From: Pythium myriotylum
Lineage: Eukaryota > Oomycota > Peronosporomycetes > Pythiales > Pythiaceae
Direction of reading: 5' to 3'
Assembly (NCBI GenBank): GCA_023091665.1
Contig: JALJCQ010000017.1
Coordinates: 2,170,001 to 2,234,000 of the forward strand
DNA length: 64,000 bases
In this document: piece after piece, positions 42,845 through 53,854 of the stretch
How positions within the stretch are numbered: position 1 is the stretch's first letter
How the letters are laid out: every line of letters begins with the position of its first letter
Notes under the pieces: model-generated
Told to the model about the DNA's origin: nothing
The model's database searches: none
What the model saw: the letters and a program-made list of their open reading frames with translations, nothing else
Program-made: the position numbers and the translations under genes

Positions 42845-44260
42845 AGAGCTTGCCGAGTCGTACCGCTGTCGGCAGCGCCGATACCCTGAGACACAGAGAG
42901 TGTTCATCCGCCAGTACATTGCTGAACTCGAACGATTCGGTATGATCGCAAGAACAATCAAAGCAAGTGGGCATCTGCGACGATCTTGGTGAAGAAGAGC
43001 GGAGCCGAGAACGACGTCCGTGTTGTCAACGACTACAGGCCAGTGAATGCGAAAACTATACCGATTGCTGGAACCATGCCGAACTTGACGATGGCAAAGG
43101 ATCACGTCAAGGCGCCACAGCACTTGGCAAGTTTGACTTGTTTAAAGGTTTCTGGCAGTTCCCGCTGGACCCAAAGTGTCAGGAGGAGTTCAGTTTCATG
43201 ACTGATGAAGGCATCTACACACCACTTCGTGTTCCACAGGGTGCGACCGATTCTGCGCTGCACTTCGAATGCCAAATGGAGTCAGTACTTGCAGACCAAC
43301 TGTACAAGAGTGTTATCATCTGGATCGATGACGTTGCTGTATACGCCGAAGATGACGAGGCGTACCTTGACAAACTTCATGCATTCTTCACGAAACTCAG
43401 GCGACTCAATGTCAAGCTCAGTGCAACCAAGTGTACGGTGTACGCGAAGACGGTGACTTGGTGTAGACGCGTGATCCACGGTAATGGAATGGCACAAGAT
43501 CCAGATCGTGTCCAGGCACTGACTAACTGCCGCTGCCTACCAACGCCGGCGAACTACATGATTTCCTGTGTGCTACTGGATGGATGCGTGAGTCTATTGT
43601 CGACTACGCCCGCGTGTTCGAGCCATTGCAACATCAGCTGGAAATTGCACTTCACAATCGCAGCAAAAGGGTTCGTGACGCCAAGAAGGTGCCTCTGGAG
43701 TGGAACGAAGATGAGATCGCGGGGTATGAGACTGCGAAAACCGTGCTGGCTAGTCCAACCCTTTTGTCATTCCCACGTGCCGATGCGCAAGTGAGTCTGT
43801 TTACAGATGCGTCTGATCTGGGGTGGGCGGCGATTGCTACTCAAGTGAACGAGTGGGATCCCACCAAGGCAGTGACAGAACAAAACCATGAACTGCTGAC
43901 GTGCAAAGGTGGATGTTTTCGTGGCCCTCAAGCGAATTGGTCGGTGATTGAAAAAGAAGCCTACCCTATTGTAAAGGCATGTGGAGATCTCGAGTACTTG
44001 TTGCAACGACCAACTGGCTTCAGAATGTATTGCGATCACGCCAATTTGATCAAAGTGTTCGACCCAGCCACGGAGATGAAGCAGCACGTGCGAGGTAAAC
44101 TCCCACGGTGGTCGTTCAAGTTGGTGGGGTTGCAGTACGAGATTGAACACATCAGAGGCAGCGACAATGTATGGGCAGATGTGGTGTCACGTTGGGGCCC
44201 ACGTGCACAGCACGAGACTCCTGTGGGTGTCAAGGTGGAGCGAACTCGAGCCCGCGGTAA
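42845..44260 (+). pseudogene. pol: Gypsy-2 RT and RNase H, frameshifted
   Basis: RT pieces include ATILVKKSGAENDVRVVNDYR, KFDLFKGFWQFPLD, RVPQGATDSALHF and the YxDD-equivalent IWIDDVAVYAE. RNase H follows with SLFTDASDLGWAA and IEKEAYPIVKAC, ending near VWADVVSRW. Frame changes near 42990, 43100 and 43560 inactivate it. Confidence 0.75.
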
Positions 44261-44379
44261 CGTGTCGGTGTTGAGACCACTGCAGGATGGTGCTTTTGAT
44301 GGCCAACGGAAACTACCATTCTCGCATCACAGCAACAGCATCATGCCGAGCTCAGTGGCATCGACTATGAAGACGATGA

Positions 44380-45150
44380 TGGTCGGATCATGGTGGAAGG
44401 AAAGCTGTGGATCCCAACGACAAACAAGGACCTGTTGCCAACAGACAAGGACCTGTTGCAACGCATTTTGATTGTCGCTCACTGTGGCATCCAAGGACAC
44501 CGTGGACAGGATGTCATGGTTCACCAGTTATCCCAGCACTACCATGTTGACCGAGTTACTTCACGTGTGCACACATTCATCGGCAAATGTCTGTTGTGCA
44601 AGCACGTCAAAGGTGGAAAATTGGTGCAACGTCCATGGAGTGAGCACTCGACAGCCACGACGAGGAACGAGGTCTTGCATATGGACTACCTGTACATGGG
44701 CCCAGCCTACGGTGACAACAAGTATGTCCTCGTCTTGAAAGACGAACTCACCAACTTCTGCGAACTCGTGGCATGCGCTTCACCCACAAGTGAGACGGCA
44801 GCTGAAGCTGTCTTGGACTGGTACAAACGGTATGGGCCCTTTCGTGTTGTCGAGAGGCACTCGAGTTCTCGTTCATCGTCCAACACTTACTCACGCATGC
44901 CAAACACGAGGTCCACGCAACCCGCCTCAAGCACGATGCTGACGCAAGTCTGGATGTGACAGACGAAATTCGCCAGCTCATTGCAGCTCAGGGTATTCCT
45001 ATGGCTATGCGTGCGATCTTGGATCATCGCCGTAACAATCGCACTCGCCAGTGGGAGCTACTCGTCTCGTGGCGTGGTCTTGCAGACCTGCCACAGATCG
45101 CTGCTTCTAACTTAAAGCCCTGGCTCTCCAGCCAGGTTGACCCACGGTAA
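44380..45150 (+). pseudogene. pol: Gypsy-2 integrase fragment and chromodomain-like tail
   Basis: The HHCC zinc region (HCGIQGHRG...CLLCKHVKGG) and the first catalytic Asp region (LHMDYLYMG) are present. The core is cut off after WYKRYGPFRVV, removing the second Asp and Glu. After a gap the frame ILDHRRNNRTRQWELLVSWRG...NLKPW resembles a chromodomain end. Confidence 0.65.
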
Positions 45151-45625
45151 GCTCAAAAATGCATAGAGCTCCAACTTTTAGGGTACATTTTATGTAAAAG
45201 ATGGCGGAACCTCTTCTTTAAGAGATACAGTCGAACGGACTCTGACCGACAGTGCTACGAGACTCTAGTTAAAGTATAATAGCCGATCCAATTGTCGCAG
45301 TCAGGAGACACTATTAGCACTGCTGTTCATCAAACGGAATTTCTTGGAACACCTAACTAATTTCCACGACGAAAGCATCCTATTATGTGCGATCTCCCAT
45401 GCCCTGCTCACCATCACCAGTGACGATCACAGCGAACTTGCCGGAGAGCCGCTCTGTCCGCAAAGCGTACAGTGCACGATAACCCTAGCATCACACTGGG
45501 AGGCTTCCTCTCGCCAAACTTGAGAACAAGAAGAGCCATGTAACTGTCTTCTTCGTGAACGAGAGCTCTCTTTCTCGCTGGCGGTTATCTCGCCCGGGTA
45601 CTCGGTTTGAGAGTGTGTCGCTGTG
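45151..45625. other. Spacer/LINE 5' region without recognised gene
   Basis: Lies between Gypsy-2 and the LINE ORF1. It may include the LINE 5' UTR; no internal promoter motif could be identified with confidence. Confidence 0.35.
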
Positions 45626-47179
45626 ATGAGTGAACCTAGTTCAGAATTTGCAGCCAACCACACAAGCGGCCCGTGCAGCAGATTTTTTCCAATCGACGCC
45701 GAGTACACGGTGTCAGTCTACCGAGGTCAAGACAAGACTTTTCGACTAGACACATCTGCCAGGTCAGTCAACCGCGCAGCTTCGCGAGGGACACGACCTT
45801 TCAACACGGACATGTCGTCGACGAAGGACCCACCTGATGGGGGTGGAGGCGGCGACGGCGACGGCGGCGGCGCGGCAACGGCGGCCGCACCAGAGGTGGT
45901 GACGACTACGCCTACGGCTCTCAATTCCACGGCCGCGTCACAGACCGCAAAGGCGGCGGATATGCTGCTCTCTGTTGCCGCCGCAGACGCGACATTCGCC
46001 ATCGGAGCTGCCCCGACCAAGTCAACCAAGCTTGATGCGCGCACCAAGCGCGCCGCGGACCGTCCACGCCGTGAAAACGCTGTAGGCGCCCACCAGCCCT
46101 TGCAGGCAGCCGCTCCATCCGCAGGGCAGCCGCGTGACCGGAAGGAGGCGATCGCGCATGACCGCAAGCCACGGGAGCGGACAGACTCCGGCAAAACCAA
46201 ATCGTCGAAGAGATCGAAGAAGCCCCAACGTAACAAAGGCGGAGCCGAGAATACGTCGAAACCCACGACCTCCGGCTCCTCAGCTGCAGAGGAGCCCAAC
46301 GTCTGGGCCAACGCACGCGAAACCTTGTTGGGCGAAGGCAAAAAACCAGCTCATGTGTACGCTGACGAGATCACCTACGCAGACGCGTATAAGATCTGCC
46401 GACAGGAATATCGCATCATGCCAGACGGCTTTCAACGCGTACCGACCAAAGAAGAAATCCAAGCGGAAGTTCTTTGGCGCCAGCGCAAGATTTTTCTGGC
46501 GCAGGAACCAAAATTCTTCACGGAGACATACCCACTGAAAGTCCGTCTCGCGCTACGTCAACATCATCACGATAAGATGCTGTATTCGGCCTTCGTCCAG
46601 ATGCCAGCGGAGACTGTGCGATACCACTTTTTCGAATGCCTGGTCCGACTTAACCAGCCCGATGCGGATGCCGAAAGAGCGAACGCGGTCCAGCTCTTCA
46701 AGGATGTTTTTGTGTTCACCTTGTCAGAGGACGGCCGCCTCGTCGCCTTACGGTTTATCCGACCCGAGCTCCGAGACAAATGGGTGAACGCGACCTTCAA
46801 GTTCCCATTCGGGACCATCAAGCTTCGGGCTTCCGCCTCGTTCGAGCAAGATGACAAGCGCGAAGGACTAGACGCACAAGCCGTCAAGCAACTCTTCCCG
46901 CTCCACCTGCTCTGGCGCTCCAATCTCCCGATCAGTACAGTCAGCGACATTGCGAGTGCGCTCGGAGGTGGGCTGCCAATCCTAGAAGCGGTAGCCATCC
47001 CTGCGACTGGAGACCGTACACTGGAGACGCACGTCTGGAGCATCACGTACAACAGCTTCGACGCGCCGCAAGGCATCGAAGACGTACGGTGCGTGACCGT
47101 CAAACAGGGCGGCTTCTCGTTTCAAATGGGAGTGAACCAACCTCGCACCGCCACCCGGCACCCGTGTGTCTGGATGTAG
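45626..47179 (+). CDS. LINE ORF1 (gag-like) protein
   Basis: A 517-codon frame; the start could also be the ATG at 45812 (MSSTKDPPDGGGGG). The first 200 residues are low-complexity, rich in Gly, Ala, Thr, Lys and Arg (RDRKEAIAHDRKPRERTD). A folded region follows (about 230-500: KIFLAQEPKFFTETYPLKVR, VRYHFFECLVRLNQPD, LVALRFIRPELRDKW), of a type seen in oomycete LINE ORF1 proteins that bind element RNA. The frame leaves the family sequence near 47100-47165 because the zinc-knuckle continuation (CLDVGHFRNKC) is in the -1 frame. No slippery heptamer is visible there, so a mutation is more likely than programmed shifting. Confidence 0.65.
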   Translation: MSEPSSEFAANHTSGPCSRFFPIDAEYTVSVYRGQDKTFRLDTSARSVNRAASRGTRPFNTDMSSTKDPPDGGGGGDGDGGGAATAAAPEVVTTTPTALNSTAASQTAKAADMLLSVAAADATFAIGAAPTKSTKLDARTKRAADRPRRENAVGAHQPLQAAAPSAGQPRDRKEAIAHDRKPRERTDSGKTKSSKRSKKPQRNKGGAENTSKPTTSGSSAAEEPNVWANARETLLGEGKKPAHVYADEITYADAYKICRQEYRIMPDGFQRVPTKEEIQAEVLWRQRKIFLAQEPKFFTETYPLKVRLALRQHHHDKMLYSAFVQMPAETVRYHFFECLVRLNQPDADAERANAVQLFKDVFVFTLSEDGRLVALRFIRPELRDKWVNATFKFPFGTIKLRASASFEQDDKREGLDAQAVKQLFPLHLLWRSNLPISTVSDIASALGGGLPILEAVAIPATGDRTLETHVWSITYNSFDAPQGIEDVRCVTVKQGGFSFQMGVNQPRTATRHPCVWM

Positions 47180-48804
47180 GGCACTTCCGCAATAAATGCA
47201 CCAATCACGAGAAAGCGGCTGAGATGAGGGAGCGATTTGAGCGACTAATCCAGATTCCCCCTACCTCGATATATGAACTCGAACCTCCGACGGAAGACGA
47301 AAATGAACACGTCGCTCAGGTTAACCGCCTGTATGCAGCGGTCGCACCACAGCTCGCCCCTCTGCAGCTACCAGCTGCCAGTGGTCCTCCGCAAGGGTCC
47401 CCCGACGCTGCGGATAACGCCGCCGACAGCGCACGTGCGGCGCGCAATGTTTCCAAGCAAGCCGCCAAGCAAGCCAAGCAGCGACGAAACCAGAGTGACC
47501 AAGTCCGTGCTCTGACGAAAGCACTTGCGAAGGCGAAAGCTCAAAAGGAAGAAGCCAAGAGGGCTGCGCTGTCTAAGCTGACCGAAAAGTACGGCGTGAA
47601 GAAGGATGACGCCCCACCACCGCGCAAGACCAAAGCTGGGACCACCGCGGTCTCGGTAAACCCCGACCCAGCGCAACGATGGATTTCCGTTCCTGGCGCC
47701 CGCGACGGGCAAACTCTCGCCGTAGGTGAAAAGCGCACACGCGCTCAACTCGACCCTCCGCAGGCAATTTTTGAGTCTGATCCCACTGCCGCAGAGTGCA
47801 GAGAACCCGTCACCCGCCAACCACGTTGCTCGACCACGCACGTGGCGATCGAGAGAAAACGCCCAGACGCTCCTCGGTCACGTCTTCAGTGGGTGGCTTT
47901 GGGTGGCGAGCTTCCGTCAGTGCAGAAGCCCCGTCTAGGACAACTCAAGATGACCCCCTTCTTCGAACGGCTCCCTACCCTGGAGTCGGAAGCCAAAGCG
48001 ACCCGGACGGCCGACGATGACGAACCCATCTCAGGACCAGTCACTTCCAGCGAGCTCGCAGAGGTCGGCGTTCGACCAGGTGCACGACCGGTCGTCAAGC
48101 TTTCCAAGGTTCTCAGTACCATCCGAGCTCGACAGGTTCAAACTTGCGCAGACGGCAGATGTCTGTATCATGCGCTGGTCGCCGCAATCAGTCGCAATTG
48201 CGGAGATGTGATCAATGTCACTGACACTGTCGAGATCAAGCGCGCAGTGGAGCTCATGCGTGACATCAACAACCTCATCGAGGAGGACTTGGTCGCAATG
48301 TTAGTCAACGGTTCCCTACAACTGACCGAACTTTGCCCCCGGTATCTGGATGAATCCATCCGACCCGACTCAGTCCCGCGACTAGTCGAGCACTTCAAGA
48401 CGGCGGCTTTACAAACGAGCCCGTCGGTCACGCGCAAATACTGGGGAGGAGAAGCTGAAATCATCGCGTTCGTGGCGTGGAAGCTCGAGCCAGTCTACTC
48501 ACTCGACGTCTGACCGACTGGTGAAACCTTTATCCAACGCTACACTCCCATCGACTACCCGCTGGCGGACAAGTCCATCGCCTCGCGCGTCGTTCGGCAG
48601 TCGATCTCGCCCGAACGATTCTATGCCCAGATTGAAGTATACCGTCGACACAAGGTCGTGCCGCTCATGCTTGCGCTGCACCACACCTTCGAGAAGAATG
48701 AGCACCAAGGCCACTACACGGCCATCCGCATCGCCGACGCTGAGTACCGTGAGTTCGCCGGTAGCATCCGTAAACAGGACTCAATGAAATCACGGTTGCC
48801 TTAA
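47150..48804 (+). pseudogene. LINE ORF1 continuation: zinc knuckle, coiled coil and OTU-like protease domain
   Basis: The frame starts with a zinc-knuckle remnant (CLDVGHFRNKC), then an Ala/Lys-rich coiled coil (KQAAKQAKQRRNQSDQ...AKAKAQKEEAKRAAL). Next is an OTU-like cysteine protease signature: CADGRCLYHAL (DGxC nucleophile box), RKYWGGEAEIIAF, and, after an in-frame TGA at 48511-48513, KNEHQGHYTAI, which carries the expected catalytic His. The same frame ends at TAA 48802-48804. OTU enzymes cleave ubiquitin linkages; the role in a LINE is unknown. The TGA would remove the His and so inactivate it. Confidence 0.65.
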
Positions 48805-48825
48805 GTCCAAGCGGCGATCGTAGCA

Positions 48826-50160
48826 ATGGAAACTGACCCCACACCTACGCAGCAGGACTCGGAACCCACGCAATACTCCTCTGGCGGATGTTCTGAATAC
48901 CTCCCAACATCTGAGAGTGACGGCGCTGGTAGCACGGAGGAATTTGACGGCTCGCAGGAGCACCAATCCGCGGCCGATGAGAAGGCTCACGATGACAACG
49001 GCGACCACGATACTCGTGTCGACGACGTCCAGGACCCAACTGACCAAGATGACCAAGACGATCACGGCGACCAAGACGATCACGACGCAGCTGTCCCCAT
49101 GCAGACGGACGAAGCCCTACCAGCAGAAGGGGTGGAGCGCGGCGAGGCTCCGGTGATAGATCTGACGACGCCACCTGCGAGCCAGCCCCTCCTGCCCACA
49201 GCGGAAGCGGCCACCACAAAGGTGCTCGGCGAACCCATGCGAACACGTTCTTCCGACTTTGAAAGCATCTGCTCGACGCCGGTAGACCCCAGCTTAAGCT
49301 TCGATAATTATGAGCCCAGAGCCAGTCGTTCCACCGAGGCACCACTCACGCCAAGCGAATAGTCCACGCTGCTGCAACACATCAGCGCTGGCACCCACAA
49401 GTCGACGGAAGCCGCACGTCTGCTCCGGAAAGCCCAGTCGGCAAATCGCACAGCATACAAGAATTGGAAGAAGCGGCAGGCCAAAAAGAATCCGGCGACG
49501 CATCGACTCGTATCCCAAATTGCAGACCCGGGTGAGGCGACGACGGCGATGAGAGGACGACCCGGTGCGGTCAAGGGGCTCCTCCATGCGCTACCGTTCC
49601 CGGAAATTCACTTGTTAACCACAGAGGACACTACGCTTCTCCATCTGGGGAAACACGCCTTGATACTGGCACGACTTCAACTGCTGCATCGAGTCGGCTC
49701 GAACGTAGAGGCGGACAAGGCCAATTTCTGCAGAGAGTGGGCGGCGGCGATTCATGCCGCATCGGCACTGGACGTCAAGTGGACACTTGTCAACGAGCCA
49801 GCACGTTGGAAGAAGCTGACCTCGCTGGCAGCGCAGACCGCGATCAGAGTACCCCACCGCGTGCAACCCGGCCTCCTGGAAGCCGACTGGTGCCGCCTCA
49901 TTGCGTACGTTCTCCTATTACCGGAATGTTTACCACACGAGTTCAGTACCCGAGACCTGCCCCAGCAATGTGATGCGCTTACCACGTGGATGGCGGACAG
50001 CTCGAATACGCTCACATTATTCACTGCTGGACAAGCGGTGGCACGACGCCGGTGGGAAGCTTCCTTCACAGTGTTCCGCGACTGGACCGACAAGCACGTC
50101 GGACCAACGCTGTTCCGGTTTGGTGCCGAGCCAACCGGAACAACCCCAAGACGTTACTAA
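48826..50160 (+). pseudogene. LINE middle ORF, acidic, with in-frame TAG
   Basis: The first 178 codons (ATG 48826) are acidic and low-complexity with a DDQDDHGDQDDH repeat. A TAG at 49360-49362 interrupts the frame, which then continues (TLLQHISAGTHKSTEAARLL...) to TAA at 50158-50160. The second half has helical, Lys/Arg-rich and Trp-containing stretches (YKNWKKRQAKK, REWAAAIHAAS) but no domain I recognise. It is in the same frame as the OTU segment upstream, so all may once have been one long ORF1. Confidence 0.5.
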
Positions 50161-51383
50161 GGGCACCGACAAGGTGCCAGGCCCCACCACCGCGCCGGGG
50201 GTAGGGCCACCCGCCGCCAGGTCTTCACACGATCGGGCGGCCGCGATTGGTAGGCGACGGCCCAAAGTGGGCGACGAGAGGGACAGGCGCCTCAGGCGCG
50301 GACCACTTCGTTCTCAATGGCAGTCCACGTCAATCCTGTGCGTCACGCAGAACGTCTGCGGACTCACCAACGCGGATGACTGGTTTGGAGGTCTACGCGC
50401 GCGCCTCGGAGGTAGACAGCCGGATATCGTTCTTCTACAAGAGGTTCCGACTTCGCCGGACGTGGTGGCTCGACTGAAAACAGATTATGCAAGACTTCTG
50501 GGTGGCCAAGTCGCTAGCTCCCCATTGCTCGCCACGATCTGGGATATGACAGTCCAGAAAACCCGGGCGCGCATCTTCATTGCGGAACTCAAGACCACGA
50601 ATGTACGACAGCGCATCAAGCTACTTCGCGCGGTCTTACTACCCCAGTTTCTGTACATCGCACGACATCACTGGCCGAGTCCAGCCATCGTGGATCGGTG
50701 GCAGTCGCTCGTGGACACCTTTACCTGGTCCGGATCCCTCTCGGACGATGGCACACGAAAGACACGCGCGTGGATGGCGAAACATGTTGCACAGCAACCG
50801 GTCGAAGATGGCGGGCTCAACACCCTCAACCTCCGACACGAACTCCAGTGCCTCAGCTTAACGACCATCGAACGATGGACCGCGCCTTGCACCGGCCTCC
50901 GTGGTCAGGATGGTCGGATCCTCATGCGCACCCACGGCGCGGAGGCTATTCACGTCGGCCCAGAGAGACAGCCCTCCATCGCACCGGCCTTTCAGAGAAG
51001 TCTCGGAGCGACCGGCGCTCAGCTACGGCGAGCCCTCCTTGTGCAGCCTCGGGACGAAGGAGAGACGGACCTGTACTTGCAAGCGAGAGCAGCCTTACGG
51101 GCGACGGCCCCGCCGCCACACAGCTGGGAGCACGGTTGGCTGCATATGGACTACTCCGGGGTAACCCAGGCGCTCGCTCCACTCCGGAGGTACGAAGCGG
51201 AACGGCACGGACGACTCGACATTCACACGCTCCTGGCTCCATCCCCGGAGCCGGTGGCATCTTGCTCTCCGCGACAGGCCATCCCGTCGACAAGGCTACA
51301 TTCTACCACTTCAACACGCCCGGCGCACGATTTCGAGACCTCATGGACGTTGAATGGATCGACGACCACCGCCTACGCTTTAA
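50161..51383 (+). pseudogene. LINE ORF2 part 1: AP endonuclease start fused to post-RT region (RT deleted)
   Basis: An open frame enters an apurinic-endonuclease-like N-terminus (SILCVTQNVCGLTNADDW, catalytic Glu in DIVLLQEVP). At about 50510, just after YARLLGG, it passes directly into the segment normally found after the RT thumb (TNVRQRIKLLRAVLLPQFLY, FTWSG). Most of the endonuclease and the whole RT are missing, yet the frame stays open across the junction. It ends at the TTAA MITE. It cannot support retrotransposition by itself. Confidence 0.7.
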
Positions 51384-51725
51384 CCCTTTCGCAATCACCT
51401 CCGTGCAAACAAGGATTGTATGGATACTTTAATCAAGTCAAATTTTCCAGATCGTGTAAATTTTACACGTTCTGGAATTGCGACAGGTGGAGTTTCCCGC
51501 AAACCTACCGCCTTTTGTAATAAAACCTCGCAAAATTGCAAATAAGTTTCGAGGTTATTGCTATTTAACCTTGATAGGTTTTAAGGTTTTGTTGAGGTTT
51601 TTGCGAAACTTCAAAGACGGGATTTCTAAAACGTGTAAAATGTACACGTTCTGAGGGGTTCAATCACACCAGCTTATGAGAAACCCTCAGAACGTGTAAT
51701 TTTTACACGTTTGATTGCGAAAGGG
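51384..51725. mobile_element. piggyBac-type MITE 2 (342 bp, TTAA)
   Basis: TIRs CCCTTTCGCAATCA / TGATTGCGAAAGGG are flanked by TTAA (51380-51383) and TTGA (51726-51729, one base changed). They share CCCTTTCGC with MITE 1. Three palindromes of the form CGTGTAAA-TTTACACG lie inside (about 51452, 51633 and 51694). It has no coding capacity and interrupts the LINE ORF2. Confidence 0.8.
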
Positions 51726-51729
51726 TTGA

Positions 51730-53372
51730 GGCACGCACGGTACCCTTCCCGCTGCCGGACAAGCCCGCGCGTGGTTTTCGCAAACTCTGCGACGAACTGG
51801 TATACAACTACCCCGGCATCCTTGAGCTCCCTGCGCAGCCCGAAGACATTGTGCTCCGCCCGTCCAGCCTCGACATTTGGACCCTTGCCCAATCCGGCGA
51901 GAAGTACACACTCCACTGGAGCCCTGTCGCAGACGTCCGGGTGCCCGTCGGGACCGTCGGCTCAACAAGAGAAGCGACGCGCTTGGCTCAGGCCTTCTTG
52001 CAGGGCACCAGCGTACAGTTTGACCGACATCCTTGGCTGGACGCTCCACTTCGGTTGTGGAACGCAGGTGACGCACTCACCACCAAGGCGGCGAGGACTT
52101 TGCTCCTCCAGAAGATGAGTACACGGGCACATGCGGAAAACGCCAGCCGACAAGCGCGATGGCACCACCAAGATTCGGACATTGCCGACGCTCTCGATAA
52201 ACCTCACGTGGAAGGCGATCCTTCACCTCCCTGGAGTTGTAGACTCGCAACGTATCCTTCTCTACCAGATCAAGGGAGGCCGCCTCAGCAGATGGGACCG
52301 CACCCACCAGAAGCCAGGATGCCCGCATTGTCCCGATCTCGGCCCAGAAGGTGGCGAGAGCGCGCATATATTTTGGTCATGCCCACAAGCCCAACGCCTC
52401 TGGCAGGTGCTGCGCCGTCATTGGAGTCCTCTATGGACCGCTGATAATGCGCCAACCCTTCAAGAAGACAAGGTGACCTTTTTCTCCTTATGCCTCCCAG
52501 CGGTTCCAGATCTGCTCTGGTCTCATCACAGCTTGACGAGACTCCCAGCGCCGACGATAGACGCGACCATCGCCACTCAGGCGGCTGTCAACGCAGCTTG
52601 GAGACAACACTCACTCGTAGTCATGCACACAATTTGGCGATGGCGCACGTCGCCGGACAGAGTCGAAGACATTTGGACCCCGGCCCACACTGAAGCCGTC
52701 CTCTGCAACGCACTGAAGGATTCCCTTCGCGACCTCCGATGGAAGCGCACCGCAGCGACTGCAGCAACGCCGCACACGGCAGCAGCAATCCAGTTGATCC
52801 GCGACGCGACGCCGAGTCCGCCCACTAACTTGGTTCGCGCCTCGGACCCAGCTGCGCACTACCTTCTCTACTTCGACGGCGGGTCCCGTGGCAGCCCGGG
52901 ACCGGGAGGCCCCGGTGCGGTTATGGTCAAACTAACCTCCAACAAAGCGCACGCTGAAGTTGTCTTCACCTCAGCGACGACCCATCCCGACCCCTCGACT
53001 ACCAACAATCAAGCAGAGTACGACGGCCTCATCAAGGGCCTCCAAGCGGCCGCGGTCAACTCCTGGACCCCGCTCTCGGTCATCGGTGACAGCATGATCA
53101 TCATTCGACAGATGCGGACATATACGTCCCCACTCAACCGCACGCTGCAAAGCAAATACGCCCACGCAAGACGACTCGCGGATGGCCTCGGCATCAAGCA
53201 CTGGGATCATCACCCCAGGGCCGCGAACAAAATGGCAGATGCTGTCGCAAATTTAGCCATGGATACCAAAACCAACAGCGAAGAGCACCACCCGACTGAT
53301 AACGAGCGACACCAGGACATCGCGACTCTCCTTCCCGGAGATATCGCCCACTGGAGAGAAGGTCATCCTTAA
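51730..53372 (+). pseudogene. LINE ORF2 part 2: zinc finger and RNase H
   Basis: From 51730 the post-RT region continues (KLCDELVYNYPGILELP), shifts frame near 52150-52215, then enters a zinc-finger segment (RWDRTHQKPGCPHCPDLG...HIFWSCPQAQRLW) and an RNase H domain (YFDGGSRGSPGPGG, NNQAEYDGLIKG, VIGDSMIIIRQM, and a final H/D in HHPRAANKMADAVA). The RNase H looks intact. The TAA at 53370-53372 is part of the TTAA where piggyBac inserted. The fragment at 10400-11370 is the same family. Confidence 0.75.
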
Positions 53373-53386
53373 CCCTTCTACTCCCG

Positions 53387-53411
53387 ATTCTTATGCTGTA
53401 TAATACAGCAT
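53387..53411. repeat. Subterminal palindrome of piggyBac (left end)
   Basis: TATGCTGTAT-A-ATACAGCATA lies just inside the left TIR; the right end has the counterpart near 63049-63068. Subterminal inverted repeats are known transposase-binding sites in piggyBac elements. Confidence 0.65.
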
Positions 53412-53854
53412 AAGGTTTTGACTTGATTTCAGTATCTGCGGGAATTTCGCAAACTTTATCTGTTTGAGACAATGGTGAGCAGATGGGTGACAAACCATAT
53501 GGTACACGGTGTTTGTGATTGGCCATTTGCACGCTTCCATCGTGCAAAAACAATACGTCTTCCCTCTCACTCCTCTCCCTCCACAAAGCGATTGATACCC
53601 CATCAGCGCGCCAAAATGAGTGGCAAGAACGAGAGCGCGCCAAAATCATGAGCCGCGCCGCCGACAGACCGCGGTGGAAATTTTTGCCCATTTGTCAGAA
53701 TGCTCTGCTTCTGTGAAGACAAATGGGCAAATTTCCCTCCGCGCAAGGCGTCAATCGAGCGTGCGTGTATTTAGTCTTTACTCGTCTACGCCAGAGCCTT
53801 ATTGATCGTTGCTGATATCCTCTTGCTCTTCCTCTTGCGCTTGCAGACACGAAT
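53412..53854. other. piggyBac left-arm noncoding region
   Basis: Lies downstream of the minus-strand transposase frame. Its main structure is the hairpin at 53676-53736; no coding region is recognised. Confidence 0.4.
53676..53736 (-). terminator. Hairpin downstream of the piggyBac ORF
   Basis: TTTGCCCATTTGTC (53683-53696) pairs perfectly with GACAAATGGGCAAA (53718-53731) around a 21-nt loop, and the arms extend to GGAAATTT with a 2-nt slip. It lies about 120 nt past the ORF stop. A role in RNA 3'-end formation or as an internal transposon repeat is inferred. Confidence 0.4.

Larger units (their letters stand above)
41882..45150 (+). mobile_element. Gypsy-2 retrotransposon, degraded
   Basis: Protease, RT, RNase H, integrase zinc-binding domain and a chromodomain-like tail occur in Gypsy order on the plus strand, without LTRs or an intact gag. 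A TTAA MITE (42529-42840) is inserted between protease and RT. Confidence 0.8.
45626..53372 (+). mobile_element. LINE (non-LTR) retrotransposon with OTU-like domain, defective
   Basis: Order: gag-like ORF1, zinc knuckle, basic coiled coil, OTU-like protease domain, acidic ORF, ORF2 with AP-endonuclease start, (RT missing), zinc finger and RNase H. It is disrupted by internal stops, a deletion and a TTAA MITE. A piggyBac element is inserted at its final stop codon. Its 3' end continues beyond 63088. Confidence 0.8.
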
